Of a stretch of DNA of 64,000 nucleotides, positions 12,448 through 21,178 are shown in pieces. The position numbers and the translations under genes are program-made. The notes below the pieces were generated by a model. It was given only the letters and a program-made list of their open reading frames with translations. It made no database searches and was not told the origin of the DNA. Each line of letters opens with the position of its first letter. Position 1 is the first letter of the stretch. Origin of the DNA: Janthinobacterium fluminis (lineage in GTDB: Bacteria; Pseudomonadota; Gammaproteobacteria; Burkholderiales; Burkholderiaceae_D). The stretch spans positions 1 to 64,000 of the forward strand of contig NZ_JAQQXR010000016.1 of assembly GCF_028595325.1 (NCBI RefSeq). Direction: 5' to 3'.

Positions 12448-14460
12448 TCAGTCCCTCAGCGGTGCGGCGAGCGGCGGCGCGTCCCATCCCAGCCGCTTGC
12501 CGCCGGCCGGCGCCTTCAGCAGGGCCTCGAATTCCTCGACCGGCAGCGCCGGCCCGAACAGGAAGCCCTGGCCGTAATCGCAGCCGGCGCGGCTCAGCAG
12601 TTCGCACTGCGGCCAGGTTTCGATGCCTTCCGCAATCACCTTCAGGCCCAGCTTGTGCGCCATGACAATGATGGCCTCGCACAAGGCGACGTTGGCCGCA
12701 TCGTGTTCGAGGTTGTAGACGAAGGACTGGTCGATCTTGAGGAAGTCCAGATTGAACTTGCGCAGATACGACAGCGAGGAATAGCCGGTGCCGAAATCGT
12801 CGAGCGACAGTTGGATGCCGGCGTCCTGGAAGGCCAGCAGTTGCTGGATAACGGCGGCGTTGGAGGCGAGCAGCAAGCCCTCGGTGATCTCCAGGCCGAC
12901 CGCCGGACTGCCACCCTTGCAATGGCGTAGCCATTCGCTGTAGTGCTCGTCGTTGTTGCGGTAGAACTGGGCGGGCGACACATTGACGCTGACGGTGAAG
13001 TCGGCGTCCAGCGCGCGCCAGTGCCCGGCCTGCCGCAGCGCCTCGTGGAACACCCAGTCGCCGATGGTGACGATCAGGCCGTTGTGTTCGGCGATGGGGA
13101 TGAACTCGACGGGGCTGATCAGCCCCTGTGCCGGGTGGCGCCAGCGCAGCAATGCCTCGGCCTTGCCGATCCGCCCCGTGGCCAGGTCGACGATGGGCTG
13201 GTAGTAGACCTGTAACTGGGGGCCGCCGATCGCCCGCCGCAGGTCGTTGCTCAGGTTCATGCGCGCCTGCGCGACTTCCTGCATGCTGCGGGTGAAGTAA
13301 CTGAAGCGGTTGCGCCCCGCGTCCTTCGACTGGTACATGGCCTGGTCCGCGTTGCGCAGCAACTCGCTGGCGTTGCCGGCGTCCTGGGGATACAGGGTGA
13401 TGCCGATGCTGGCCGAAATGTAGGCGACCTCGGCGCCCAGGTGGAAGGGCCGGGCCAGGTCGTCGAGGATTTTTTGCGCGATATGGGTGGCGCTGTCGAC
13501 ATCCTGCAACTCGCTCAGCGTGATGGTGAATTCGTCGCCGCCCAGGCGCGCGACGGTGTCCGTTTCGCGGACGTAGCTGGCCAGGCGCCGGCCGACCTGC
13601 AACAGCAGCAGGTCGCCGGTCTGGTGCCCCAGCGTGTCGTTGATTTCCTTGAAATGGTCCAGATCGATGAACAATAGCGCCAGCGGCAACTGGCTGCGGT
13701 GGGCGCGCTTGATGTCCATTTCCAGGTGGCTCTGGAACACGCTGCGGTTGGGCAATCCGGTCAGGCGGTCGAAATTGACTTCGCGCAGGGCCTGCTCGAT
13801 TTGCGCCCGGTCGTGCACCTCGGCGGCCAGCGCGAAAGCCTGCTGCTGCAGGTCGGCGACGGTGCGTTGCAAGGTATCGACGCCGGCACGTATGTCGTAG
13901 CTCTCGGCCGGCAGCACCGCCGTGTGCAGCGCGCACACTTCCTGGAACATGGCGTGGTCTTGCTGGCGGGGAAAGGCGCTCAGCGGATAGCCGCACAACA
14001 GCGAAAAGGAGTGTTGTTGCAGCAACTTGTTGAAATAGCGCTCCACGTAGATGGCGGCGTCGTGCTTGCCCAGCGAGCGCAGCGGGCAGCGGGCCAAACC
14101 GCACAGTATCGCCACCATTTCGCCGAAGATGTAGACATGTCCGCTGTGGCCGAATGCGGCCCGGGCGATGACGTCGCCGATTTCGTTACTGAAGCGCTCC
14201 TCGTTCGGCAGGCCGTTCTCCATGAACAGCGGCAGCATGTGGTCCACTTCCAGCGGAATATAGCGCCCATTGGCTTCGGCGCCGGCATTGTCGAGCAGTC
14301 CACGGCCCTTCAGCGCCTCTTCCAGCTCGTCCAGATGCCGCCGGGTCGCAATGACGACACCCTTGTCGCCGGCGCGCAGGGCCGCGCCTATGTAATCCGC
14401 CAATCCTTTAATTAAGAAACTGTCGTTCTCGTAAAACTGAACTGTATGCACGCATCCCAT
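12448..14460 (-). CDS. MEDS-GGDEF-EAL cyclic-di-GMP signalling protein
   Basis: A soluble protein of about 670 residues. The N-terminal 190 residues resemble the MEDS sensor domain (HTVQFYENDSFLIKGLADYIGAALRAGDKGVVIAT). A short helical linker leads to a GGDEF domain with an intact GGDEF signature near residue 306. An EAL domain follows, with EALLRWRHP near 434 and later NVSPAQFY and DDFGTGYSSLSYL. Both catalytic signatures are intact, so it may make and break cyclic di-GMP, with GTP or the sensor deciding. ATG 14460 is preferred over TTG 14475; neither has a clear ribosome binding site. Confidence 0.9.
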   Translation of the reverse strand: MGCVHTVQFYENDSFLIKGLADYIGAALRAGDKGVVIATRRHLDELEEALKGRGLLDNAGAEANGRYIPLEVDHMLPLFMENGLPNEERFSNEIGDVIARAAFGHSGHVYIFGEMVAILCGLARCPLRSLGKHDAAIYVERYFNKLLQQHSFSLLCGYPLSAFPRQQDHAMFQEVCALHTAVLPAESYDIRAGVDTLQRTVADLQQQAFALAAEVHDRAQIEQALREVNFDRLTGLPNRSVFQSHLEMDIKRAHRSQLPLALLFIDLDHFKEINDTLGHQTGDLLLLQVGRRLASYVRETDTVARLGGDEFTITLSELQDVDSATHIAQKILDDLARPFHLGAEVAYISASIGITLYPQDAGNASELLRNADQAMYQSKDAGRNRFSYFTRSMQEVAQARMNLSNDLRRAIGGPQLQVYYQPIVDLATGRIGKAEALLRWRHPAQGLISPVEFIPIAEHNGLIVTIGDWVFHEALRQAGHWRALDADFTVSVNVSPAQFYRNNDEHYSEWLRHCKGGSPAVGLEITEGLLLASNAAVIQQLLAFQDAGIQLSLDDFGTGYSSLSYLRKFNLDFLKIDQSFVYNLEHDAANVALCEAIIVMAHKLGLKVIAEGIETWPQCELLSRAGCDYGQGFLFGPALPVEEFEALLKAPAGGKRLGWDAPPLAAPLRD

Positions 14461-14508
14461 TTCAACAACAAGCAACAGAGATTGAGTATTGGAGTGTCCC
14501 TGGCGCCG

Positions 14509-15684
14509 TTAGTTCAAGCCATCAGGAGACTGCGCCGCCTCGCCCCGCTGTGCGATCCAGTCCAGCAGTTCGCGGCCGAACACCCGTGCCCGCGCCGTCT
14601 CCACCTGGCGCCGCTTGTACGCCTCGTGGCTGGCCGGCCCGCTCAGGCTGCGCGCGTGGCTGGCGCTGTCCATCAGCTGGATTTCGTATTCGAAGAAGAA
14701 GCCCACGTCATAGTCCTGTCCGGCATCGGCGGCCTCGTCGGGTGGCACGTGGATCATTTTGCGCACCGTCACCTGGATGCTGCTGAAGCCGTCGCCGCTG
14801 TGCGGATTGTCGCTGCGCGTCTGCGGCTGCGCACTCGCCAGCAACTCCTCGTCCATGCGCTGCAGCAGCTCGGCGGGGTAGTCGGCGCTGCGTTCGAGCA
14901 AGGCGCGATACTTGATGAACACTTGCTTGGCGGCGTCAAGGTCGAGCAGGGTGTTGCGCGTGCGCTGGGCGTCGACATTGGTGACGGAGAGCAGGTGGGC
15001 GCGCTGCAAGGTGCGCAGCGCAAACATGCATTCGAAGCGCGTGGCGAAGACCAGGCGCACGCCCAGATGGTCGAAAATATCGGCCGCCAGGTAGGCCGCC
15101 TTTTGCAGCAGCTTCAACAGGATGCTGTTGCGGCCCTTGTTGCTTTTTCTTTCGAAGTGCAGCAGCGGCAGGCAGACCTCGCCGTCGCTGAGGAAGTAGT
15201 GCTCGCCGTCCTGGTGGATGACCTCGTCGAGGCTGGCGAAGACCTGCTCGCGTATCGTGTTGAAGTAGCGCAGCTTCAGGTTGTTGTCGATATAGAAGAT
15301 GCCGTGCATGACCTTGAGCACGGCGCAAGACCACATGCGCAGCACGTCGGCGTGCTGGCCGCGCAGCGAGGCGTAGACCAGCAGTTGCAGCGGCTCGTCC
15401 GGCGCCGCCACTTCGGGCGGGATCAGCGCCGCCTGGCCGGGCGCGAGAAAGGTGGCGGCGATGAAATCGACGGCCTCGCGGTGGACGCGGGCGATCAGCG
15501 CCGGCGCCGCCGGCTGGTCCAGGTCGAAGCCGTATTCGCGCACGAACTGGCGCGCGTCGTTCAGGTTGCGCAAGGCCAGCGCGCCCAGGTCGATCGCCGA
15601 CACGCCGGTGGCGATTGCGTTCAGGTAGCTCCAGTTCAGCGAAAACTTGCGCTTGCTCTTGAGCGTGGCTTGTAGTTCGGTCAT
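14509..15684 (-). CDS. Conserved protein of unknown function
   Basis: A 391-residue cytoplasmic protein. Recognisable features are an N-terminal KFSLNWSYLNAIATGVSAIDL, a central MWSCAVLKVMHGIFYIDNNL with RYFNTIREQVF, and FERKSNKGRNSILLKLLQK. These suggest an all-helical fold with a positively charged site. It resembles a family of conserved hypothetical proteins shared by betaproteobacteria and myxobacteria (TIGR04552-like, from memory). Function is unknown. It lies upstream of the MEDS-GGDEF-EAL gene on the same strand, 48 bases away, so the two may be co-transcribed. Confidence 0.75.
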   Translation of the reverse strand: MTELQATLKSKRKFSLNWSYLNAIATGVSAIDLGALALRNLNDARQFVREYGFDLDQPAAPALIARVHREAVDFIAATFLAPGQAALIPPEVAAPDEPLQLLVYASLRGQHADVLRMWSCAVLKVMHGIFYIDNNLKLRYFNTIREQVFASLDEVIHQDGEHYFLSDGEVCLPLLHFERKSNKGRNSILLKLLQKAAYLAADIFDHLGVRLVFATRFECMFALRTLQRAHLLSVTNVDAQRTRNTLLDLDAAKQVFIKYRALLERSADYPAELLQRMDEELLASAQPQTRSDNPHSGDGFSSIQVTVRKMIHVPPDEAADAGQDYDVGFFFEYEIQLMDSASHARSLSGPASHEAYKRRQVETARARVFGRELLDWIAQRGEAAQSPDGLN

Positions 15685-15840
15685 GTCGCTTGCGCCTTGC
15701 CATCATCTCATTTCAGTATCGCAGCCCCCTTAGTTGCGGTCAATCAATAGCTATGCTGCGCTGCACAGCGCCGCCGCTTCCTATATCCTGCGTGTTTCCC
15801 GGATAGAAATTTTAATGAAAGAACAAAGTTGAAAACAGCC

Positions 15841-16962
15841 ATGTTCCTGCGTTTGCTGCGGGCGTGCCGAAATTCGGCCACGCTCGCCCTTGCCATGCTG
15901 TCGCCGGCGATGGCGTATGCCGGGCCTCCCGCGGCGTTGCCGAGCCAGGCGCAGACGCTGTATCTCGATGAAGACTATGCGCCCACCGAGCGCGACCGGG
16001 CCAGCTACCTGCTGCGCCAGCCCCTGCCGCGCGACGAGGCGCGCCAGGCTTGGCACGCCCAGCTGTACAACGTGCAGGCGCCCGGCCGTTTGCATCTGGA
16101 CGTCTACGTGAAAAGCCCCGAATTCAGCGCCGGCGAGTACGTTCACATGCGCAAGACTTACTACGACGATGGCCAGTTGGCGGTGCAGATCGCCCTGGAC
16201 GGTAACGGCGTGCGCGACGGCGAGTCGCTCCACTACCACCCCAATGGCCAGCTCGCGGAGCGTGAAACCTTCCGCGCCGGCGTCGCCGAGGGTGCGTACA
16301 CCACGTTTCACGAGAACGGCCAGTTGTTAAGCGTCCGCGAATTCCGCGCGGGCAAGCTGGCCGATGGCGAATACCTGTCCTACCATGCGAATGGCAAGAT
16401 CAACAGCCGCTCGCGTTTCCGCGGCGGCCAGTTGCATGGCGTCTACGAGGTGTTTTATGGGGACGGGCAGTTGTACCAAAGCGGCCCGTTTGCGGACGGC
16501 GCCAGACACGGCCCGCTCGTCAGCTACTGGCCCGACGGTCGCTTGCAGAGCAGCCAGGCATATGTGCGCAACCGGCTTGACGGCTGGTCGCTGCGCTACC
16601 ACCAGGACGGCAAGCTGGCGCGCAAGACCCTGTACCGCGCCGACATCATGCTCAGCGAGGAAGTCTGGGGCGAGGACGGCAAGCCGCTGCGCCGCGGCCA
16701 GTGGGACGAGCAGCAAAGGGCGCAGGGCGAGTTCCGCGAATGGTTTCCGGGCGGCGAGCCGGTCAGCATCCTTTTTTATCTGGACGGACAGTTGCACGGC
16801 CCGCTGCGGATCTGGCATTACACCGGCGTGTTGAAAGAAACCGCGCATTTCGTCCACGGCAAGATGCATGGGCCGCAGCATATCTGGGGCAAGGATGGCA
16901 GCCTGCGCGCCATCTGCCATTGGCGGGATGGCGAACGGTTTGGTGCCTGTCAGACGGAGTAG
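15841..16962 (+). CDS. Exported MORN-like repeat protein
   Basis: A protein of about 373 residues with a signal peptide (LRACRNSATLALAMLSPAMAYAGPP). From about residue 105 to the end it consists of around ten MORN-2/YwqK-type repeats, each with a pattern such as YHPNGQLAERETFRAG or YYDDGQLAVQIALDGNG. Proteins of this type form elongated beta scaffolds and are common at the envelope. ATG 15841 is chosen over TTG 15829 because neither has a good ribosome binding site and ATG gives a cleaner signal peptide. The protein ends just before the low-GC accessory region. Confidence 0.8.
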   Translation: MFLRLLRACRNSATLALAMLSPAMAYAGPPAALPSQAQTLYLDEDYAPTERDRASYLLRQPLPRDEARQAWHAQLYNVQAPGRLHLDVYVKSPEFSAGEYVHMRKTYYDDGQLAVQIALDGNGVRDGESLHYHPNGQLAERETFRAGVAEGAYTTFHENGQLLSVREFRAGKLADGEYLSYHANGKINSRSRFRGGQLHGVYEVFYGDGQLYQSGPFADGARHGPLVSYWPDGRLQSSQAYVRNRLDGWSLRYHQDGKLARKTLYRADIMLSEEVWGEDGKPLRRGQWDEQQRAQGEFREWFPGGEPVSILFYLDGQLHGPLRIWHYTGVLKETAHFVHGKMHGPQHIWGKDGSLRAICHWRDGERFGACQTE

Positions 16963-17380
16963 GCGTGCGCCTCATGCTTTGTCCAGCTGAGGGGCGGGCA
17001 AGCGCGCCGCGAATGTATAATCGGCGGTATGGAACGCATATCGATCAATCCGCAGCGGCTTGTCTGGTGTGTTCTGCATTCTGGCCGCTGAACCGAGTAT
17101 AGACAGGTGAGGTCGGCCGAGCAATTCAGCCGCTTCGCGTAAGTCCTTCAGGGAGCCTGGTGAAGCCGCGTCGTAGATTGAAGCCCGTATCGTCCAGAGA
17201 CAGGTGGCAGATAGGCGTCCCGGGTCATGTGGCATTACCACAGGATGTTTCAGTAGATCGATATTGGCCTGACGGTAACTCCCAGATGCGCTACAGTTTG
17301 GAAAAGTGTCGTTTCCGCAGCTAAAATCGGTCATGCAGATTTGAGTCTTTGCTCCCTTACCGACGCGACTCGTGTGAAGA
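16963..17380. other. Intergenic stretch at the core/accessory boundary, no convincing gene
   Basis: GC content falls here from core to accessory level. A 120-codon minus-strand reading frame (16972-17334) has no family signature or good start. A block near 17091-17170 resembles 20870-20950 (both contain GAACCGAG.ATAGACAGG), so the two may be remnants of one gene or repeat. I see no promoter, RNA gene or terminator that I can support. Confidence 0.3.
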
Positions 17381-17734
17381 ATGACTACAGAACCGCTTTC
17401 AGTTAATGAAGCTATTAGCAGGCTTGTCGAACTCGACGGCAGCGATGTGCATATCGAAGGAATCTTGCATTTTGAATTCGAAGATGTTGCAATCTACCAC
17501 TTTCCTGTGTTTGAACGAGAAGTTGGATATAGTTCTTCAATTTGGCTTGAAGTGGGAAGTGGTAGCCTAGACTTTGACCCGAAGGTTTGCGCCCGCCTAG
17601 ACGGCAAGCGCGTGTCAGTGCGCGGAAAATTATTAAGCCCTGATCCCGGTTTTGATGGGTGTGGACATATGAGTCTCTGGCCTGCAGCTATGCTAGCTAG
17701 GACGTTGGATTGTGCAGGTAAAACTGATGCGTAA
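17381..17734 (+). CDS. Small protein of unknown function (OB-fold-like)
   Basis: A 117-residue protein with alternating strand-like segments (DVHIEGILHFEFEDVAIYHF, SSIWLEVGSGSLDF, GKRVSVRGKLLSPD) and a final GCGHMSLWPAAMLA helix. The pattern suggests a small beta barrel such as an OB fold. Codon use is A+T-richer than the core genes, and the neighbours are accessory. Proteins of this size in such regions are often immunity proteins, but nothing here proves it. Confidence 0.55.
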   Translation: MTTEPLSVNEAISRLVELDGSDVHIEGILHFEFEDVAIYHFPVFEREVGYSSSIWLEVGSGSLDFDPKVCARLDGKRVSVRGKLLSPDPGFDGCGHMSLWPAAMLARTLDCAGKTDA

Positions 17735-17743
17735 AATGGCCGA

Positions 17744-18106
17744 ATGTGGCCAAGTGTAGATACTGATGCGAGTGAGCAAAGGGTGATTTATATACAGGAA
17801 TTGCTAGACATGGCGGATGATGCGTCAAGGTCGGCTGACGTGCGTAGAATAACTTCCGCACTGGTCTCCGCCATGAACGACTGGCCTACGCCAGATATAA
17901 TCTCGCTTGATGCCTTCATGTCAGAGCTTAGACAAGAGATAGGCGAACTTTCAAGAGACAACATTTGCAAAAGGCTGGATAGCTATTCGCCCGTGGCAGA
18001 TGCTTGGAAATGTGAATCGCTTTCCGAACTCTTAGCGGCCTGGGATGTGTCGGACGAGCCGTTTTTACTTGACGATCTGGTCAATCGTGCCACGACGCGA
18101 TTTTGA
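17744..18106 (+). CDS. Small helical protein of unknown function
   Basis: A 120-residue acidic protein, mostly helix-forming (QELLDMADDASRSADVRRITSALVSAMNDW; SLDAFMSELRQEIGELS). It begins 9 bases after the preceding gene, so the two are probably co-transcribed. ATG 17744 lacks a clear ribosome binding site; an internal ATG at 17810 is an alternative. The family is not recognised. Confidence 0.5.
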   Translation: MWPSVDTDASEQRVIYIQELLDMADDASRSADVRRITSALVSAMNDWPTPDIISLDAFMSELRQEIGELSRDNICKRLDSYSPVADAWKCESLSELLAAWDVSDEPFLLDDLVNRATTRF

Positions 18107-18135
18107 CATTACTGCCGGGTTTGGTCACCGGCTAT

Positions 18136-18417
18136 CAGCAAGGCATATGCCGTGCTTGCAGATGCGCTGCGTATCAAGACCCTGCTGGGTATCGTTGACG
18201 ACAAGTAGGCCATGAAGTGGGGGAAAATGAGCTGTTCATTATCGCGATTGCACGGGCGCACCACGCGACCTTAGTATCCGACGAGCGAACCCAGCCGGAT
18301 TTGCCGAAGCGTTTACTGATGAACTACAAAATCCCGGCGGTCTGCGCGATGAAAGATGTGCGCGTGGAATGCATCAATTTCCTGGAATTCATCAAAAGAT
18401 CCGGCGCGGTCTTTTGA
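18136..18417 (+). pseudogene. DUF4411 (PIN-like toxin) remnant, truncated and frameshifted
   Basis: The 3' part (from GTG 18217) encodes a DUF4411-like C-terminus: GENELFIIAIARAHHATLVSDE, then KRLLMNYKIPAVCAMKDVRVECINFLEFI. Just upstream, in another frame, AYAVLADALRIKTLLGIVDD gives the preceding helix, and the two join by a single-base shift near 18198-18204. The N-terminal half with the first PIN-fold aspartates is missing. DUF4411 proteins are usually PIN-type ribonuclease toxins with an upstream antitoxin; none is present. This is a decayed toxin gene. Confidence 0.65.
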
Positions 18418-18527
18418 TGATTCCAATGGAGGGGCTGGCGATGCCCGAAGCGCCAATTGTTGACCTTGCCGGCGGCGCAGCAAACCGCACCGGGCTTGCG
18501 CGATTGTTCCCGGTGCGGCGCAGAACC

Positions 18528-18782
18528 TCAGTGCCGATGTCCCGCTTCGGTGCTGGCGTCGGGAAAGGAACGTGCTCCCAACGGCGCGAACTCGGGCGGC
18601 GTGCCCTCCCTGAACAATTGTCGAAGCTGCTTGCGCAGCATGGGACCATCTTCATGGTGGTGCACGGTGACGGCGTGCTGGACAGCCACCTCCAGCAGCT
18701 CCTGGTCGCTGTCGGCGGCGATGGCGACCGAACAGTGTGCTTCGCTGGGGAACTCCCGGCAATCAATATACTTGCGTGTCAT
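18528..18782 (-). CDS. DUF1059 family protein
   Basis: An 84-residue protein that opens with the family signature MTRKYIDCREFPSE followed by CSVAIAADSDQELLEVAVQHAVTVHHHEDGPMLR. The typical family members are about 60 residues; the C-terminal 25 residues here (FAPLGARSFPDASTEAGHRH) look like an extension. GGGAG stands 7 bases before ATG 18782. Function of the family is unknown. Confidence 0.75.
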   Translation of the reverse strand: MTRKYIDCREFPSEAHCSVAIAADSDQELLEVAVQHAVTVHHHEDGPMLRKQLRQLFREGTPPEFAPLGARSFPDASTEAGHRH

Positions 18783-19070
18783 GATCGACTCCCTGTCGCC
18801 TTGCAGACAAGGCGAATGATGAGGGCGAATGTGCCCAATTCAGTATAGCTGTTGCACCTGGGCTTGCAACTTCGGGCTCGATGCGAAACCGATGGCGGTG
18901 TCGGGGGAGGGGGTAGCGTCGGCAATGGCCATCGTCATCGCATTGATAATTGCTTTACGCCAAACGTTCGATTGCTGCCAGGGGTAGCATAGGAATGGCG
19001 TTGAACGTGCGGAGTTTTCGCCAGGGGCCATCAGTTTTGATTTTTTTGGGCGTTAATGGAGGACATCATC

Positions 19071-19514
19071 ATGGTTGTCGCGCGAGGTACTGAGCCTTAT
19101 GCGGGTGACATCATGCGTCAATGCTTCATCCGCCCGTTCGACTTTAAGCATGCATTTGTCGTTGTCGTTAGCGGAGCATCATGGAATCCTTGCGGGCATA
19201 CCCTGTTAAACACGGGGAGCGACAATGGCTGGTACTTCCATATTGCAGAACGTAAAGGATGCCCGAGATTTATGCGCCGGCAGGGGTATCAACGATATCT
19301 GCAAGAACATCAGAAGCGCGAGCTTCGGCGAACGTTCGTAGCGGTGCCCAATCCGGAAGGGGCGCATTTTAAGCTCGAAGAATTACTCGCAAAACAGTGG
19401 TCCTGGTTTGTGCTGCCGAATAATTGCGCATCATTTGTTGAAGATGTCGTTCAGGCCGGCGGTAGCAAGGCTGGCCTGTATCTTAACTGCCCATCACGAG
19501 AGCGCTTCAAATGA
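19071..19514 (+). CDS. Putative permuted NlpC/P60-like effector
   Basis: A 147-residue protein without a signal peptide. A His in NPCGHTLLNTG (His43) precedes a Cys in LPNNCASFVEDVVQAGG (Cys119). That His-before-Cys order and the NNCASFV helix match circularly permuted NlpC/P60 and LRAT-like cysteine peptidases/acyltransferases, several of which are type VI or contact-dependent antibacterial effectors. GGAGG eight bases before ATG 19071 sets the start (the in-frame ATG at 19056 contains that site). The stop overlaps the next start by 4 bases (ATGA), giving a tight two-gene unit. Catalysis and the effector role are inferences from motif order and context. Low GC suggests transfer. Confidence 0.6.
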   Translation: MVVARGTEPYAGDIMRQCFIRPFDFKHAFVVVVSGASWNPCGHTLLNTGSDNGWYFHIAERKGCPRFMRRQGYQRYLQEHQKRELRRTFVAVPNPEGAHFKLEELLAKQWSWFVLPNNCASFVEDVVQAGGSKAGLYLNCPSRERFK

Positions 19515-19690
19515 TCCGTTCGCTGTTGGCGGCGGTGGCGGCCGCATTTTTTTCTTGTGTGCTGGTATGGTTTGTCATTCCTGCTTCAACCTATGTGGAA
19601 AATGCGTTGGGGATACTTTTCCTCGTCTTTTTCGGAGTTGCAGCGCTTGTTTTTGTTACGCTGTGGTTGCGTCGATCCAAGCCGCGATAG
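19511..19690 (+). CDS. Small two-helix membrane protein, candidate immunity protein
   Basis: A 59-residue protein starting at ATG 19511, overlapping the stop of the preceding gene by ATGA. It has two hydrophobic segments: residues about 4-24 (SLLAAVAAAFFSCVLVWFV) and about 32-52 (LGILFLVFFGVAALVFVTLW). The end is basic (LRRSKPR), so two transmembrane helices are expected. A tiny membrane protein translationally coupled to a putative cell-wall or lipid hydrolase is the usual layout of an effector-immunity pair. No family is recognised. Confidence 0.6.
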   Translation: MIRSLLAAVAAAFFSCVLVWFVIPASTYVENALGILFLVFFGVAALVFVTLWLRRSKPR

Positions 19691-19918
19691 CCGACGAATT
19701 TCAGCAATGGCGCAGTGGTTTCTGCTGCATGTCTCAGCTCCAGCGCATCGGCTGGCAACTCGATGATCGGTGAGAATCATATTGGTGACTGGCTAATCCA
19801 GTTTGAGCTTGATCGCGACAGTAAACTTCCGTCATTCGCAGTACGGAGCAGCGCCGAGAGCAGTTGACGAAGTGGAAATGGGCACAGCTTAAATTAACCA
19901 GAAAATGATGGGTACACG

Positions 19919-20275
19919 TTAGTACACCTCAGTCGGACACTCATCAGACCAATGGACGACTTTCATATACTTGATTTTTTCGCCAATGGTGAATACTGTA
20001 AGGCATTCACCACCACGCTTGTAGCGCATGATGCAGTTTGAGTAATCGATGCTACAAGAATCGAATTCCTTAAAATTCCTCTTGGCGAGTTCATGTTCGA
20101 CACCCATGAGGGCATAGTCGTCATGGGCATGGACGTTGATCGGCTTCCATTTCTCCTTCAGCAACAGTTTGCGGGCAGTAATGAATGACATGTCCTTCTG
20201 CAGCGCGGCTGGGGCTGCGTTTGCGATCAATGGAAGCACGACACAAAGTATGAGTAGTCGTTGTGTTGCGATCAT
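19919..20275 (-). CDS. Small exported cysteine-containing protein, unknown function
   Basis: A 118-residue protein with a signal peptide (LLILCVVLPLIANAAPA). The mature part shows a pattern seen in a broad family of small exported proteobacterial proteins: ITARKLLLKEKWKPINV, then CSIDYSNCIMRYKRGGECLTVFTIGE and a final WSDEC, with four cysteines likely forming disulfides. GAGG stands 9 bases before ATG 20275. It converges on the effector/membrane protein pair; a link to it cannot be shown. Confidence 0.65.
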   Translation of the reverse strand: MIATQRLLILCVVLPLIANAAPAALQKDMSFITARKLLLKEKWKPINVHAHDDYALMGVEHELAKRNFKEFDSCSIDYSNCIMRYKRGGECLTVFTIGEKIKYMKVVHWSDECPTEVY

Positions 20276-20588
20276 TTGATGGTGCCTCAAAAGTGCTTGT
20301 AGTTTGACTCGAATGATTCAAACGAGACCGACGATTGCTTTGGATAATATCCTGACTTTCCCTTTGCTTTGGTCTGCTTTGGCGAAATTAGACACTTCCG
20401 GGCGCGAGTTTTTGGTCAATAATTCCTTTGCGGGAGGGCTTGACCATGAAGCGCAAACATTTTCCGGCGCACAATGCCTGGTTGATCGCCAGGGGGACGT
20501 GGCGATCTTTCGCCTGGCATCAGAGTAGACGATGAAGTTCCAGGCGTGTCGTAAATGGACCGGTACAAGGACTTTCTGTCGTGGAAAC

Positions 20589-20718
20589 AAGAACGCCAAC
20601 CTGCATGGGTTGGCGTTCTTCTTGAAGTATTCTTGGTGGCCCGGGGCGGAATCGAACCACCGGCACAAGGATTTTCAAAACAAGGCTCTACCGTACGCGC
20701 TGCCAAGCGACTTGGGCC
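20589..20718 (-). repeat. tRNA-Phe-derived repeat A (terminator hairpin plus degenerate tRNA), attachment-site remnant
   Basis: The + strand reads a perfect 13-bp hairpin (20589-20601 with 20608-20620), a 13-base spacer, then the complement of a tRNA 3' half from TGGTGGCCC at 20634. Identity to the intact tRNA-Phe genes covers the acceptor 3' strand, the T arm (one change) and the anticodon region up to about 20678; the 5' half is diverged but retains CGGTAGAGC. Read on the minus strand from 20718 the copy is 85 bases long and its last two acceptor pairs cannot form, so it is a pseudo-tRNA. It is the distal junction of the cassette that ends at the intact tRNA at 25161. Confidence 0.75.
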
Positions 20719-21178
20719 ATCCGTTAGATACCGAGTCTGACGCCGATCACGGCATGCGTCAAGGAAATCCTTGGCGTATAGGACTTCGCCTTTTCGCCTG
20801 ATGGGTCCGCGACGCGGCGGCGTTGCACGTCATGAGCAGGAGCGATCGGCGCGGTTTTTTCGAGCTGACGAACCGAGGATAGACAGGCGAAGCCAGCGAA
20901 GGCAATTCCGATGCGTCGCGGATGTCGTTCAGCCCACCGGCTGGACAAGACATCCGGACAGTGGACGGATTGTTCCGCAGACAGGGTAGGGACAGGGCAA
21001 GCCATTTTGTTGGCTTGCCAGCACCCATCCTCCCCACGAATTTGAGAATTGCTAGTCCTGTGCGATCGTTTTTGAGAGTGATCTCGGGACCACTCACGCA
21101 TGGGACTGGACATGATCTAATCTAATCACCGACAGAAGGATTATCTGGCGTTGTCCGGCACCTTTTTCTGATTTGTTG
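20719..21178. other. Non-coding or decayed stretch beside repeat A
   Basis: Overlapping reading frames exist on the minus strand (20724-21113 and 20759-21097), but neither has a family signature. The block 20870-20950 resembles 17091-17170; the shared translated piece is roughly LSILGS.AR, seen only if a frameshift is allowed in this copy. It may be the wreck of an island-borne gene. No integrase signature was found. Confidence 0.3.

Noticed and set aside
16972..17334. 120-codon minus-strand frame at the edge of the accessory region
   Set aside because: It has no ribosome binding site, family signature or convincing composition; the segment is listed as unexplained.
18840..19031. 63-codon minus-strand frame before the effector-like gene
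   Set aside because: It is short and without signature or start signal, and overlaps the likely promoter region of the effector gene.
20634..20718. Repeat A as a functional tRNA
   Set aside because: The acceptor stem cannot close at two positions and the anticodon arm is disrupted.
20555..20740. Short + strand frames over repeat A, with ARGGIEPP-type translations
   Set aside because: These peptides are a known artefact of translating the complement of a tRNA 3' half and appear at every tRNA copy.
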